A stretch of 64,000 bases of DNA from Roseibium sp. HPY-6 (GCF_040530035.1 NZ_JBEWCD010000001.1:2294001-2358000), one strand, 5' to 3'. Shown: positions 34,281 to 44,351, counted from the first letter of the stretch. The notes: a model not told the origin generated them from the letters alone. Numbers and translations are program-made.

Positions 34281-35660
34281 TCACGCCGCATGAGATGCGC
34301 CGCGAAGTCCTGCTGCCTGTAGAACGTCATCCTGACGGCGCCGAACGGTTGCCGCTTCGAAGGCGTCAATCTGCTCGTTGAACAATTGATAGAAATTCAG
34401 CTGGGCGCGCAGATGCAAAAACACGCCGCCAAGGCCGATGGCCGCGCGATCCATGAAGACAAATTCCTGCGGCACGGTGACCGGACCGAGCTGTTTGAGC
34501 GCGGAATGGACCTTGAAGGCTTCCTTGCGGCCGTATTCTGCTGCGGATACGCCATCGGCAATTGATCGCACGCGGTCGCTCAACAGCGGCCCATAGATGA
34601 AGCGCGCCCAGATATTCAGGACTTCGACGACTTCCTTCTTGAGGTTCTTGAAGCCCCAGCGTTCATAGGCCGACACCACACGGTCATTGTCCTCTTCCAG
34701 GAGACCCCGATAGAGGTCAACCACGCCTTCGACAAAGGAATCGGGGAATACACGAATGCAGCCATAGTCGAGCAGATTGATCCCGGCCGGCTGTCCTTCC
34801 TGCTCGAACACAGTGTAGTTGCCCAGATGCGGGTCACCATGAATCACGCCGAAATGACTGAACGGATGCCACCACGCATGGAACATGGTCTTCGCGAGAT
34901 GGTTCCGGTCTTCCTGGCTGTGCTCCTTGTAGTCAAGCAGCGGTTTTCCGGTGAGCCATCCCATTGTCAGCAAGCGACGTGTCGACAATTCGTCAACGAC
35001 ACTCGGCACGCGGACATTGTCATAGTCGGTGAGAATTTCCTGGTAGACCGCGATGTGAGCCGCCTCGCGGGTGTAATCGAGCTCCTCCCGGACCCTTGCG
35101 CTGATTTCCTTGGCGATTTCCCGCGTGTCGATCGCAGGGCTCATGCGCCTGTGCAGCGAAAAAAGCATCTGCAGTTGCTTGAGATCGGCCTCAACCGCGG
35201 ACGCCATGTCGGGGTATTGAAGTTTGCAGGCCAGGACGCGCCCGTCATGCGCCGTTGCCCGGTGCACCTGCCCGAGCGAAGCGGCGGCAGCAGGTTCCCG
35301 ACCGAATTCTGCGAACCGGCCTTGCCAGTCGGCACCCAGTTCCGCTCGCATGCGCCGCTTGACGAAAGCCCAGCCCATTGGTGGTGCGCTTGCCTGCAGT
35401 TTGGCAAGTTCGGTCGTATATTCGGGCGGGAGTGCATCGGGAATAGTCGACAAGAGCTGCGCGACCTTCATCAGCGGCCCTTTCAGCCCACCAAGGGCTT
35501 CCGCAAGTTCTGCGGCATTTTTGGCGTTGTCGAGGTTCATGCCGAACAGCCGCGCACCGGCGAATTTCGCCGCAATGCCGCTCATGTTCGTGCCGACCTT
35601 GGCATAACGCCCCATTCTGGCACTGAAACGATTGCTTTCACGGTCTTTGGACTGTGCCAT
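34281..35660 (-). CDS. ABC1/AarF (UbiB-type) atypical kinase
   Basis: A 459-residue ABC1-family protein. Landmarks are LKGPLMKVAQLLSTIPD (the KxGQ motif, here KVAQ with Ala for Gly), the A-rich loop AAAASLGQVHRAT, the nucleotide-binding Lys in VLACKLQYPD, the catalytic IHGDPHLGNYTV and LLDYGCIRVF. ABC1 proteins support ubiquinone synthesis or lipid homeostasis. It is the last of three minus-strand genes (pepF, HDOD, this gene), 126 bp after the HDOD gene. Confidence 0.9.
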   Translation of the reverse strand: MAQSKDRESNRFSARMGRYAKVGTNMSGIAAKFAGARLFGMNLDNAKNAAELAEALGGLKGPLMKVAQLLSTIPDALPPEYTTELAKLQASAPPMGWAFVKRRMRAELGADWQGRFAEFGREPAAAASLGQVHRATAHDGRVLACKLQYPDMASAVEADLKQLQMLFSLHRRMSPAIDTREIAKEISARVREELDYTREAAHIAVYQEILTDYDNVRVPSVVDELSTRRLLTMGWLTGKPLLDYKEHSQEDRNHLAKTMFHAWWHPFSHFGVIHGDPHLGNYTVFEQEGQPAGINLLDYGCIRVFPDSFVEGVVDLYRGLLEEDNDRVVSAYERWGFKNLKKEVVEVLNIWARFIYGPLLSDRVRSIADGVSAAEYGRKEAFKVHSALKQLGPVTVPQEFVFMDRAAIGLGGVFLHLRAQLNFYQLFNEQIDAFEAATVRRRQDDVLQAAGLRGASHAA

Positions 35661-35786
35661 TCGGCAAGCTACTCCCTGCGGCAGATCTGAAACTATGCAT
35701 TCCTGACAGAATTCACTGTCACATCAAATATGAACTACGGCAAAGAAATCCAGCTGGACCAGTCGACAATTCGTCGCCATCCATAT

Positions 35787-36680
35787 TCACATGCGGTGCA
35801 GAACCGCGGCAATCTCGTCCCGCGCCTTGGTCAAACCCTTGTAGGTCAACTGGTCGTTACGCAGCGCGAGCAGCTGCGCTCTCAGGTTCGAGGCGATGGC
35901 CGCTCGATCTTCCTGGCGGGAGAGAAGAGAAAGCGGGTCGTGGTGGATCTTGATGGTGAAGAGGATGTCGCCGTTTTCAGGCAGCCTGCGCAGGGTCTGC
36001 CTTTCAACCCGCAGAAACAGCCTGGCAAATGTCCTGCTGTCGACATCGAAAGGAATTCCTTCGGGCATCGGATGGTGCAATTTGTCGTCCGGGTAGATCG
36101 ACCAGTTAAACCGGCAGAGAAGTTGACCGACTTTGAGGTTGTCGAAGAGCCGGGCAACCACCTGTCCCATGCGTGACCCGTTAAAGCCCGGCACGCCGTC
36201 GTGGATCCCCGTCATGGTGAGACCGATTTTTTCCGACAGGCGCCAGGAGGACGGAAAGCACAGCGACGCTGAAACCAGCCGGTAGCCTTCCGGGCTTGGT
36301 CGCATGATAACCAGATCTTCCTGCACCAGACGGGATGCCGTCAGCAGAAACGGGGCGGTTTTGACCGGAATTTTGCGGCCCGGTCGTCCGACCGTCGCGG
36401 TATCGCCCTTAAATGAATATGTCGCGCCATGAAAACGCGACAAGTTTTCGATGACGAGCCCGAGAACCTCGCCCTGGCTTTTTTCTGTGTTGTCTTCTTC
36501 CCGAAACACTGCTGAAAGATCATGCGCGAACAAGCGTTCTTTTTCGTTCAGATGCTCTTCCAGCAATGGGTCAGGTTCAAGCCAGTCTTCCTCACCAATG
36601 GGCCGCAACCCGACCGTGAACGGCTGCGTGGAACCGTCGTAGGGCCTGTGGCGGAACGGCTGGCTCGCAGGTGAAGGCAT
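35787..36680 (-). CDS. Heme-dependent oxidative N-demethylase family protein (DUF3445)
   Basis: A 297-residue protein with the DUF3445 pattern: an N-terminal PFTVGLRPIGEEDWLEPD, a central RLVSASLCFPSSWRLSEKIG and VPGFNGSRMGQVVARLFDNL, and the late RVERQTLRRLPENGDILFTIK. The family binds heme and is known to demethylate amines oxidatively. The substrate is unknown. GAAGAAG precedes the ATG. It starts 20 bp after pepF, so both are likely in one operon. Confidence 0.87.
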   Translation of the reverse strand: MPSPASQPFRHRPYDGSTQPFTVGLRPIGEEDWLEPDPLLEEHLNEKERLFAHDLSAVFREEDNTEKSQGEVLGLVIENLSRFHGATYSFKGDTATVGRPGRKIPVKTAPFLLTASRLVQEDLVIMRPSPEGYRLVSASLCFPSSWRLSEKIGLTMTGIHDGVPGFNGSRMGQVVARLFDNLKVGQLLCRFNWSIYPDDKLHHPMPEGIPFDVDSRTFARLFLRVERQTLRRLPENGDILFTIKIHHDPLSLLSRQEDRAAIASNLRAQLLALRNDQLTYKGLTKARDEIAAVLHRM

Positions 36681-36700
36681 TCAGACTTCTTCCGCGCCCC

Positions 36701-38527
36701 TCATTCCGCATCCAGCTCTTCGAGTTCATCAATGATGCGTTCGATTACAGAAAGGCCCTTCTTCCAGAAATCCGGGTCGGTCGCGCTCAAACCGAAAGGT
36801 GCCAGAAGCTCTGAGTGATGCTTGGTGCCGCCTGCCTTGAGCAGATCGAAATACTTTTCCTGGAACCCTGTTTCGGCATCCTCGTAGACCGCGAAAAGCG
36901 AGTTCACCAGGCAATCGCCAAACGCATAGGCATAGACGTAGAACGGCGAATGAATGAAGTGTGGAATGTAGGTCCAGAAGGCTTCGTAGCCGTCATTGAG
37001 CTTGATCGCCGGCCCTAAGCTTTCGCCCTGAACAGACATCCAGAGTTCACCGATCTTGTCCGATGTGAGTTCGCCATTGCGGCGCTCGGTGTGGACCTTG
37101 CGCTCGAATGTGTAAAACGCGATCTGGCGGACCACGGTATTGATCATGTCCTCGGCCTTGGACGCCAGCATGATCTTGCGCGTCTTCGGGTTTTCGGCCT
37201 TTGCAAGCAGTGACTTGAACGTAAGCATTTCGCCGAAGACGCTCGCCGTTTCCGCAAGTGTCAGCGGGGTCGGTGCCATGAGCGGCCCGTTGTGCCCGGC
37301 AAGAACCTGATGAACACCATGCCCAAGCTCATGTGCGAGCGTCATCACGTCCCGGATTTTACCCTGGTAGTTCAGTAGGACATAAGGATGCGCGCTCGGA
37401 ACAGTCGGGTGCGCGAACGCACCTGGTGCCTTGCCGGACCGCGCAGGCGCATCGATCCAGCCCTTTTCGAAGAACCGTCCAGCAATTTCGGCCATGTCGG
37501 GCGAGAAGGCGTCATAGGCCGACAGGACGGTTTGCCTGGCCTCGTCCCAGGGAATAACCCGTGTGTCCGCGTCCGGTAGCGGTGCATTGCGATCCCAGCT
37601 GTTGAGCTGTTCCACGCCGAGCCATTTCGCTTTCAGTTTGTAGTATCGGTGCGACAGCCGCGGATAAGCATCGCGGACGGCCGCGACAAGGGCATCGACG
37701 ACCTCGCGTTCAACCCGGTTGGCGAGATGGCGGCTGTCAGCGATGTCCTTGAAGTTGCGCCAGCGGTCGGAAATCTCCTTGTCCTTGGCCAGCGTGTTCG
37801 TGATCAGTGCGAAAGTCCTGAGATTTTCCGAGAAAGTCTCTTTTAGAGCACCGAAAGCGAGTTCCCGCTTTTCCGGCGAGGGATCGACAAGCAGATTGAG
37901 CGCGGGTTCGATCGGAAGCTTTTCGCCCTCTATGTCGAAGGTCAAGGACGCCATGGTCTCGTCGAACAAACGGTTCCAGGCATTGCTGCCGGTAACCGAT
38001 TTTTCATGGAAAAGCTGTTCGACGCGATCTTCCAGCTGATAGGGCTTGCCTTTGCGCAGATCTTCGATCCAGGGGCGGAAATGAGCTAGCTGCTCGTCCT
38101 TAAGGGCCGTTTCGACGATGGCATCGTCAATGGTGTTCAATTCCAGCGTGAAGAACAGGAGATGTGAACTTGCGGTGGTGATTTGCTCCTGAACGTCGCC
38201 ATAGAACTTCTGTGCGACGGGGTCGATCGTGTTGCCGGCATAAACAAGCCCTGCAAACGAGATCAGCCTGCCCATCAGGTCTTCCAGGTCCTCGTAAGCC
38301 CTGATGGCCGTAATCAGTGCCGGAATGTTTTCCTGAGCCAACTCGCTCAAGCGGCCCTTATACGAGGTTTCGAATGTTTTGGCGCGTTCAAGCGCTTCTT
38401 TCAGATCCTGAGTCACCTCGGGTGCTTCCACGGACGGATAAAGATCCGACAGATCCCATTCCGGCAGGTTCGTGAGTGCGACGGATTCTGCCGCCTGGGC
38501 TGCGTGGACTGCGTACGGTAGAGGCAT
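36701..38527 (-). CDS. pepF: M3 family oligoendopeptidase F
   Basis: A 608-residue cytosolic zinc peptidase. The zinc site is HELGHG, with His399, Glu400 and His403, followed by the third ligand region ETASVFGEML. The N-terminal helical domain begins LPEWDLSDLYPS, typical of the PepF clade. It degrades oligopeptides. GGAGTG upstream of the ATG supports the start. The leader contains a 7-bp GC-rich hairpin at 38545-38566. First of three minus-strand genes. Confidence 0.93.
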   Translation of the reverse strand: MPLPYAVHAAQAAESVALTNLPEWDLSDLYPSVEAPEVTQDLKEALERAKTFETSYKGRLSELAQENIPALITAIRAYEDLEDLMGRLISFAGLVYAGNTIDPVAQKFYGDVQEQITTASSHLLFFTLELNTIDDAIVETALKDEQLAHFRPWIEDLRKGKPYQLEDRVEQLFHEKSVTGSNAWNRLFDETMASLTFDIEGEKLPIEPALNLLVDPSPEKRELAFGALKETFSENLRTFALITNTLAKDKEISDRWRNFKDIADSRHLANRVEREVVDALVAAVRDAYPRLSHRYYKLKAKWLGVEQLNSWDRNAPLPDADTRVIPWDEARQTVLSAYDAFSPDMAEIAGRFFEKGWIDAPARSGKAPGAFAHPTVPSAHPYVLLNYQGKIRDVMTLAHELGHGVHQVLAGHNGPLMAPTPLTLAETASVFGEMLTFKSLLAKAENPKTRKIMLASKAEDMINTVVRQIAFYTFERKVHTERRNGELTSDKIGELWMSVQGESLGPAIKLNDGYEAFWTYIPHFIHSPFYVYAYAFGDCLVNSLFAVYEDAETGFQEKYFDLLKAGGTKHHSELLAPFGLSATDPDFWKKGLSVIERIIDELEELDAE

Positions 38528-38544
38528 TTTTCACTCCGGTGCGC

Positions 38545-38566
38545 GCCGGCTGCTTCAAGAGCCGGC
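38545..38566 (-). promoter_or_regulatory. Leader hairpin upstream of pepF
   Basis: Perfect 7-bp inverted repeat GCCGGCT / AGCCGGC with an eight-base loop, ending about 18 bases before the pepF ATG and close to its ribosome-binding site. No T-run, so not a terminator. Confidence 0.35.
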
Positions 38567-38716
38567 TCCTGTCTGTTTCCCGATTAGTAGGCCGGACGAC
38601 CATCGCGGCGCAATTCGGCTCGCAGATTTTTTTTGAATGTGCTTGGACGATTTATTTACCCAATTGCGACCACAATGGTTCGAAACGAGACAAGATGAAG
38701 TGAACTGATCCAGGCC

Positions 38717-40273
38717 ATGCAAGCAACAAGTGGAAAGATTCTCATCGTCGACGACGATCCGATTCAGCGCAGGCTCCTTGAAGAAGCCGTCAAGAAATTC
38801 GGATACCGGTCCAAGACGGCGGAAAACGGCATCGAAGCCATGCGGATCCTCAGCGGTCCGGAAGCAGGCGAGATCGATCTTGTGATTCTGGACATGGTTA
38901 TGCCGGAATTGGACGGGCTGGGCGTGCTGGAGCAACTGCGCGCCAACAAGAACGCCACGCCGGTTATTGTGCAGACCGCGCACGGTGGAATCGATACGGT
39001 TGTCAGCGTCATGAACGCGGGTGCTCAGGATTTCGTCGTCAAGCCTGTTGCCCCTGAACGGCTGAACGTATCTATCCGCAACCTCCTGAAAACCTCGGCC
39101 CTGGAAGACGAAATCACCAGATTCCGGAAGCAGGCCTCCGGTACGCTGACGTTTGCCGATATCATCACGCATTCCGCAGCGATGGAACGTGTGATCAGTC
39201 TGGGCAAGCGGGCGGCAGCATCCAACATTCCGATCCTGATCGAGGGCGAGAGCGGCGTCGGCAAGGAAATGATCGCAAGTGCCATTCAAGGCTCGAGTGA
39301 TCGCAAATCCAAGCCTCTGGTTGCCGTCAACTGCGGCGCGATCCCAGAGAACCTGGTCGAATCCATTCTGTTCGGTCACGAAAAGGGCGCGTTTACCGGT
39401 GCTGTCGACAAACATGTCGGCAAATTCCAGGAAGCGCATGGCGGGACGCTGTTTCTGGACGAGGTCGGCGAATTGCCGCAGGACGTGCAGGTCAAATTGC
39501 TGCGCGCGATCCAGGAGAACGAAATTGACCCGATTGGTGCACGCCGTCCGGTGAAAGTGGATTTCCGCCTGATTTCCGCGACGAACCGGCGCCTGATCGA
39601 TCAGGTGAAGGAAGGCCTGTTCCGGGAAGACCTTTACTATCGTCTCAACGTGTTTCCGATCTGGATTCCGCCCTTGCGCGACCGGCGCGAGGACATTCCG
39701 GCGCTCACGCGCCACTTTCTTGCAAGGTTTGCGGCGGAAGAGGGTAAACCTCACGTCGCCGGTGTCGCACCCGACACGGTGGCAATGCTGCAGGATTACC
39801 ATTGGCCGGGAAACATCCGTCAGCTGGAAAACGCAGTCTTCAGGGCAGTTGTCTTGTGTGATGGCGCTCAATTGACAATCAATGACTTCCCCCAGATCGC
39901 GGCCGCCGTCGATCAACCGGTTGTCGAAGCGTCGTTGACGCCGCGGCCATCGGCCGCAAGCGAAGCTTCGCCACCCGAGTTTGCATCATCAACGCCTCAT
40001 GGCGATCCGCAGCCTGCTCCCGCACATGCTGCACCACCGGCGCAATCGGGCTTTGAATTCGCCGCGCCTTTCGGCTTCATGCGAAACCTGGACCACGAGG
40101 GACATGTCCGGAAACTCACTGAAATCGAAGAAGAATTGATTCGTGCGGCTATCAATCACTATTCAGGCCGCATGACGGAGGTCGCCAAGCGACTGGGCAT
40201 TGGTCGGTCCACACTTTATCGAAAGCTCAAGGAATACGGCTTGGAAGACAACGACAAGAATGCCGCTGCCTGA
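38717..40273 (+). CDS. Sigma-54-dependent response regulator (NtrC-type)
   Basis: A 518-residue three-domain activator. The receiver domain (residues 5-125) has acidic residues at 12-14, the phospho-acceptor Asp59 in LVILDMVMPE and Lys109. The AAA+ domain follows, with Walker A GESGVGKE at 177-184 and the sigma-54 contact loop GAFTGA at 224-229. A long Pro/Ala-rich linker leads to a Fis-type HTH (EVAKRLGIGRSTLYRKLKEYG). It activates RNA polymerase carrying sigma-54 when phosphorylated. No sensor kinase is adjacent, so its signal is unknown. It is divergent from pepF. Confidence 0.94.
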   Translation: MQATSGKILIVDDDPIQRRLLEEAVKKFGYRSKTAENGIEAMRILSGPEAGEIDLVILDMVMPELDGLGVLEQLRANKNATPVIVQTAHGGIDTVVSVMNAGAQDFVVKPVAPERLNVSIRNLLKTSALEDEITRFRKQASGTLTFADIITHSAAMERVISLGKRAAASNIPILIEGESGVGKEMIASAIQGSSDRKSKPLVAVNCGAIPENLVESILFGHEKGAFTGAVDKHVGKFQEAHGGTLFLDEVGELPQDVQVKLLRAIQENEIDPIGARRPVKVDFRLISATNRRLIDQVKEGLFREDLYYRLNVFPIWIPPLRDRREDIPALTRHFLARFAAEEGKPHVAGVAPDTVAMLQDYHWPGNIRQLENAVFRAVVLCDGAQLTINDFPQIAAAVDQPVVEASLTPRPSAASEASPPEFASSTPHGDPQPAPAHAAPPAQSGFEFAAPFGFMRNLDHEGHVRKLTEIEEELIRAAINHYSGRMTEVAKRLGIGRSTLYRKLKEYGLEDNDKNAAA

Positions 40274-40508
40274 ATAACGACAAGAATCTGGCAAAGACAG
40301 GCAAATGGACGATTTTTTGACGCATTCTGTCACTATCCAGCCTGCAGGCGGGGTTTTTTCCAAATTGCGGGCTTGCCGTTGCATTTATGCTACGATTATC
40401 ACGCAAGCGAAATTAGGGTAAAAACTTCTTAACTAGCAGCGGTTATTGTTTGGCTCCTGCTGGGGAGCATGGGACGGGCACGAGCCCTCAAAAACGGCGA
40501 GATAGAGA

Positions 40509-42317
40509 TTGCGTAACCGATTTGTTGATTTCGGCGCCGTCGGTTGGCTGAAGCGGGCTGCGAAGGTTGCAGGTGCGTTTTTGATAGCGTCTGCATGCTT
40601 CGCTGGCGGTGCATCTGCGGAAACCAGAACGCTCAAGCTTTACAACACACACACCAAGGAACGGGTTTCCATAACGTTCAAAAGAAACGGCCGTTATCTT
40701 CCTGCCGGTCTGCGGGAAGCGAACCGTTTCTTGCGTGACTGGCGCCGCAACGAAATCACCAAGATTGATCCCGAGCTCCTCGACCTGATCTGGGAAGTTT
40801 ACCGGGAAGTACGCGGCAGAGATCACATTTATGTTGTCTCCAGCTACCGTTCGCCTGCGACCAACAATATGTTGCGCAAACGGTCTTCCGGCGTCGCCAG
40901 GAACAGCCAGCACACGCTTGGCAAGGCCATGGATTTTTACATTCCAGGTGTCAATCTTGCCAGGCTGAGAGCGGCAGGTTTGCGTAAGGAAGTTGGCGGC
41001 GTCGGCTACTACCCGCGCTCCGGATCTCCCTTCGTGCACATGGACACCGGCCGCGTGCGCCACTGGCCGAAGATGAGCCGTTCTCAACTGGCAAAAGTCT
41101 TCCCGAACGGAAAGACCTTGCATATTCCATCGGACGGAAAACCGTTGAAGGGTTACAAGCTCGCACTCGCGGAATCCAAATCCGGCAAGCGCAAGTCAAC
41201 CTCGCGGCCGACCCTTGTTGCGTCGAACAGAAGCAGTGAACCGGGTGCACGCGCACCGACAACACGTGATCAGAACCTGACCGCTCCTGGCAAACCGATC
41301 CCCAATGCGGAAGCCAATGATCAGCCGGCCAGAGAAGGAAGCGGTAACCTGTTCGCCGGTCTTTTCGGCGGCGGCAACACCAAAGACAACGACCAGGCCA
41401 ACCGGTCCGGTGCTGTCGGCAACAGAACCTCTACGCGCACAGCAAGCGTTTCGCCGGTTCTCAAAAACCCGCCGGTCCCATCGCGTAAGGTTCTTCAGTC
41501 AGAGCCGGAGCCGCAAACCGCCGAACCCATTGTCGTCGCCAGCATCGCCCCGGGCGACAAGCCGCTGATATCCGGGCCGGTACCGCCGCAACCGGTTGGA
41601 CCAGCGCCAGCCGCCAACACTCTGGATGCCCAGCGGGTTGCTCTGGAGAGCGGTCAGGCAACGGCGAGCAACGAAGCCATTGGCTCCAGGTTCCAGATCG
41701 CTGCATCTCCAGCGCAAAAGCCTGATAGAGGCTTGAGCGATGCGGCGAGGGTGGCTGCCGCTGAACTCGGCCTCAGCGACACAGGCGCTGTTGGTTCCGA
41801 CGTAGCGGCTTCTGATGATCCGGTCGCGGCGATTGCGGCCGCTACGGGAACCGCATTGCCCTTCCCGGCACCGGCACCACGGCCCGAAACAACCTTGGCC
41901 TACGCGTCGCCGACCGTAACGCCGCCAAGCTTAAAGCGGTCCCTGCGCCCGTCGGTTTCTTCGGGTGATGAAGCCGGTCTTGCGCGCGCTGAGCCTGCAA
42001 GGTCCACCAGCGCAACCCGGGCGCAACCCTCGCTTTCAGGCCGTATTCCACGTGATCAGATTATTGATCCGATGGCGGGGTTTGCCAGCTTGCCGGACAA
42101 ATCGGAGCCGACGCTCTTGTCCGGCAATGGCACAACACGCTATCAGACTTTCGCGTCGCTGATCCATCCCAATCAGCGCAAGCTCAAAACTGTAATGATG
42201 CCGGCCAATCGCTTCGTATCCGGAGGCTTTGACCGAGCGCCTTACGGAGCGCTCAGGACAGATCGCTTTGACGGAGGTCCGGCGGTCGTAGTTTTGCCGG
42301 TCCAGTACGCCAGATAA
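40509..42317 (+). CDS. DUF882 (M15-like) exported protein with a long Pro/Ala-rich tail
   Basis: A 602-residue protein. Residues 1-37 form a signal peptide (AGAFLIASACFAGGASA). The DUF882 domain spans about 38-210 and resembles M15 murein peptidases, with His135 and Asp142 in SQHTLGKAMDF and His177 in FVHMDTG as likely zinc ligands. The rest (about 220-600) is low-complexity, rich in P, A, S and R, and probably disordered or wall-associated. Role in cell-wall cleavage is inferred from family. The start is TTG with a GAGATAGAGA stretch upstream. The 235-bp leader has two small hairpins (GCTCC/GGAGC and GGGC/GCCC). Confidence 0.85.
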   Translation: MRNRFVDFGAVGWLKRAAKVAGAFLIASACFAGGASAETRTLKLYNTHTKERVSITFKRNGRYLPAGLREANRFLRDWRRNEITKIDPELLDLIWEVYREVRGRDHIYVVSSYRSPATNNMLRKRSSGVARNSQHTLGKAMDFYIPGVNLARLRAAGLRKEVGGVGYYPRSGSPFVHMDTGRVRHWPKMSRSQLAKVFPNGKTLHIPSDGKPLKGYKLALAESKSGKRKSTSRPTLVASNRSSEPGARAPTTRDQNLTAPGKPIPNAEANDQPAREGSGNLFAGLFGGGNTKDNDQANRSGAVGNRTSTRTASVSPVLKNPPVPSRKVLQSEPEPQTAEPIVVASIAPGDKPLISGPVPPQPVGPAPAANTLDAQRVALESGQATASNEAIGSRFQIAASPAQKPDRGLSDAARVAAAELGLSDTGAVGSDVAASDDPVAAIAAATGTALPFPAPAPRPETTLAYASPTVTPPSLKRSLRPSVSSGDEAGLARAEPARSTSATRAQPSLSGRIPRDQIIDPMAGFASLPDKSEPTLLSGNGTTRYQTFASLIHPNQRKLKTVMMPANRFVSGGFDRAPYGALRTDRFDGGPAVVVLPVQYAR

Positions 42318-42339
42318 CAATCGCATACGCGAAGAGATC

Positions 42340-42370
42340 AAAAAAGAGCGGCACCCTTGCCGCTCTTATT
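42340..42370. terminator. Bidirectional terminator between the DUF882 gene and gapR
   Basis: Perfect 10-bp stem AAGAGCGGCA / TGCCGCTCTT with a four-base loop, A-run on the left and T-rich on the right. It serves both convergent genes. Confidence 0.9.
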
Positions 42371-42406
42371 GTTTGCACAAAGCTTGTTTGCATAAAGCTT
42401 CTAGCT

Positions 42407-42673
42407 TTAGCCCTCCGGCGCAGCAGGGCCGGCCATTCCAAGGGCATGCATGTAGAGATCGAGAACCGCCTCTTCCTCTTCGCGCTCATGAGGCTGTTTC
42501 TTGCGCAGCGACACGACCTTGCGCAGGATCTTGACGTCGTAGCCGTTGCCCTTGGCTTCCGCATAGACATCCTTGATGTCGTCAGCGATCACCTTCTTTT
42601 CTTCTTCCAGTCGTTCAATGCGTTCAACAAATGCCCGCAGCTGGTCTGCTGCAACTCCACCCGGATCGGACAT
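42407..42673 (-). CDS. gapR: GapR nucleoid-associated protein (DUF2312)
   Basis: An 88-residue coiled-coil protein, the size of Caulobacter GapR. The family pattern [35 protein letters not shown] and [12 protein letters not shown] is clear. GapR binds AT-rich or overtwisted DNA, stimulates topoisomerases and is needed for replication in Caulobacter. The C-terminus is a short acidic region. The gene ends at the bidirectional terminator. Confidence 0.94.
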   Translation of the reverse strand: MSDPGGVAADQLRAFVERIERLEEEKKVIADDIKDVYAEAKGNGYDVKILRKVVSLRKKQPHEREEEEAVLDLYMHALGMAGPAAPEG

Positions 42674-42819
42674 GAAACATTTTCTCCTTATTCGTTCTTC
42701 TTGATCGGCCAGTGGCCGGTGTCAGGTGACGTCTGTTTCACCCGAAAGACAATTCCGTTGCGTGCTGTGCCGTGCCAGACTCGAGATCTGGCGTCAACCA
42801 CGCACCGGTACGGTTCAGT

Positions 42820-43116
42820 TCAATGATTGGGTTTGTTCTTTTCAAACGCCGCTTTCTGTTCCGCCGAAGCCTCGGTCTGGTACTTGTCTTTCCATTCCCC
42901 GTAGGGCATTCCGTAGACGATTTCACGCGCATCGGCCTTTTCAAGATCGAGGCCTTTGTCCCGCGCAGCATCCTGATACCAGTTCGACAGACAGTTCCGG
43001 CAGAAGCCTGTCAGGTTCATCATGTCAATATTTTGCACGTCGGTCCGGTTGCGCAAATGATCTACAAGGCGCTTGAACACCGCGGCTTCTAATTCCTGTT
43101 TCGTCTGATCGTCCAT
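42820..43116 (-). CDS. DUF1244 family protein
   Basis: A 98-residue protein of unknown function. DUF1244 landmarks are AAVFKRLVDHLRNRTDVQN, MNLTGFCRNCLSNWY (with a Cys-x2-Cys pair) and YGMPYGEWKDKYQ. ATG 43116 starts the family-like region (MDDQTKQELE); the longer frame to 43197 would overlap the upstream amidohydrolase gene. It lies 35 bp after that gene on the same strand, so they are probably co-transcribed. Confidence 0.9.
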   Translation of the reverse strand: MDDQTKQELEAAVFKRLVDHLRNRTDVQNIDMMNLTGFCRNCLSNWYQDAARDKGLDLEKADAREIVYGMPYGEWKDKYQTEASAEQKAAFEKNKPNH

Positions 43117-43151
43117 CGCAACGAAATCTCCCTCGCTTTTTTCAGTGCCAT

Positions 43152-43973
43152 TCAACACGCGTCTGTGCGGGATTTGAAGTGTTTGATTTTCCGGCAATCC
43201 GGCTGGTCGGCGATCCGACGCAGCAGCGGTGCAAGTCTATGCGCCCACTCTGATTGTCCACGGTCGGTCGCGATCAGATCCTGCCGCAATTCAAGCAGGA
43301 CATGTGCCAACCCGCGGCGTGTTGCATGTCGGTACATCGTGTCGTTTTTAAGAGCGCCGTCGTAGGGCTCATTGTCACCGATGACCAGGTCGCCCTGGGC
43401 CCGCAGCCCATCCAGCATCGGTGTTACCGCCCTTGGGTCGCTGTCCCACAGAACCGTTGCATGCCAGGGACGCGGCACACCGCGCCAGGACGGGGTAAAG
43501 CTGTGTATGGACACCAGGACCGGTGGCGCGGAGACCTTCATCATTCTGTCGATCGTCTGATCGATCAGGCCATGGTAAGGCTGGTAGAACTGTTCGATGC
43601 GAAAGGCACGTTCGCTCGCATCCACCCTTGCATTGCCGGGAACGACGGCTCCGTCGGAAAGCCGCATGATCAACGTCGGATCGTCTTCACCCCGGTTCGG
43701 ATCGATAAACAGACGGGAAAAGGTCGTCAAACAGGCAGGCGCATCAAGTTGTTTCGCCAACTCCAGCGTCACAGCGCGCGCTCCGATATCGTAACCGATA
43801 TGCCGCTGAAACTGTTCGGGTGCAACGCCCAGGTCACCATAGCCGGCCGGGACGGCATTGGAGGCATGATCGCAAAGGAGCAGGACCCCGGACGTAAGGT
43901 CTCCGGCAATATTTTCGGTCGGCTGAAAGATCTCGCCAGCCTTTGCTGCTGTCTGGGTCATGTCAGGCTTCAT
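43152..43973 (-). CDS. N-formylglutamate amidohydrolase family protein
   Basis: A 273-residue enzyme. Family motifs are LLCDHASNAVP, YDIGARAVTLELAKQLDAP, FSRLFIDPNRGED and VSIHSFTPSW, with His and Asp/Glu residues expected to bind zinc. Family members hydrolyse N-formyl-glutamate or similar formylated amino acids. It precedes DUF1244 on the same strand. A second, divergent paralogue lies at 49316. Start ATG 43973; Met at residue 5 is possible. Confidence 0.9.
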   Translation of the reverse strand: MKPDMTQTAAKAGEIFQPTENIAGDLTSGVLLLCDHASNAVPAGYGDLGVAPEQFQRHIGYDIGARAVTLELAKQLDAPACLTTFSRLFIDPNRGEDDPTLIMRLSDGAVVPGNARVDASERAFRIEQFYQPYHGLIDQTIDRMMKVSAPPVLVSIHSFTPSWRGVPRPWHATVLWDSDPRAVTPMLDGLRAQGDLVIGDNEPYDGALKNDTMYRHATRRGLAHVLLELRQDLIATDRGQSEWAHRLAPLLRRIADQPDCRKIKHFKSRTDAC

Positions 43974-44351
43974 GGAAATTGCAGACGCTGGATGCGCAGG
44001 CCGAAAGGTTTACGGCAATCCGCGCAAAGAACCAAGCCTGAATGCGCAAATTGCCCAAGTTCGGCCTCACGATTCGACCGATGGCTCCGATTTGATGCCT
44101 TATTGGGAAAACTCTGTGAATTCAGAGGCCTTTTGCACCGCAAAGACTGGCATCTATACGCTTTATTGACGGCTAAACACTATCAGCGGTGAAACTGCCT
44201 TGTTCCCGCCCCAATTCTGGCCACATAGGTGTCTTTATCGTTCTTGCGGGCAGAATTTTTTGAACGGATTTTGGAAACATCATTGGGTGGGTGCCTGCAC
44301 TAAAACCCGTTAACGACGTTGACAAGACCCTGTTGTCGACGCAAAAAGCGA

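Noticed and set aside
38555..39916. 453-codon open frame antisense to the sigma-54 activator
   Set aside because: The receiver and AAA+ motifs on the plus strand explain the coding signal; the antisense product has no domain.
40336..40365. GCCTGCAGGC followed by GGGGTTTTTT as a terminator of the sigma-54 activator gene
   Set aside because: The stem would be only three base pairs around a four-base loop, too weak to call despite the T-run.
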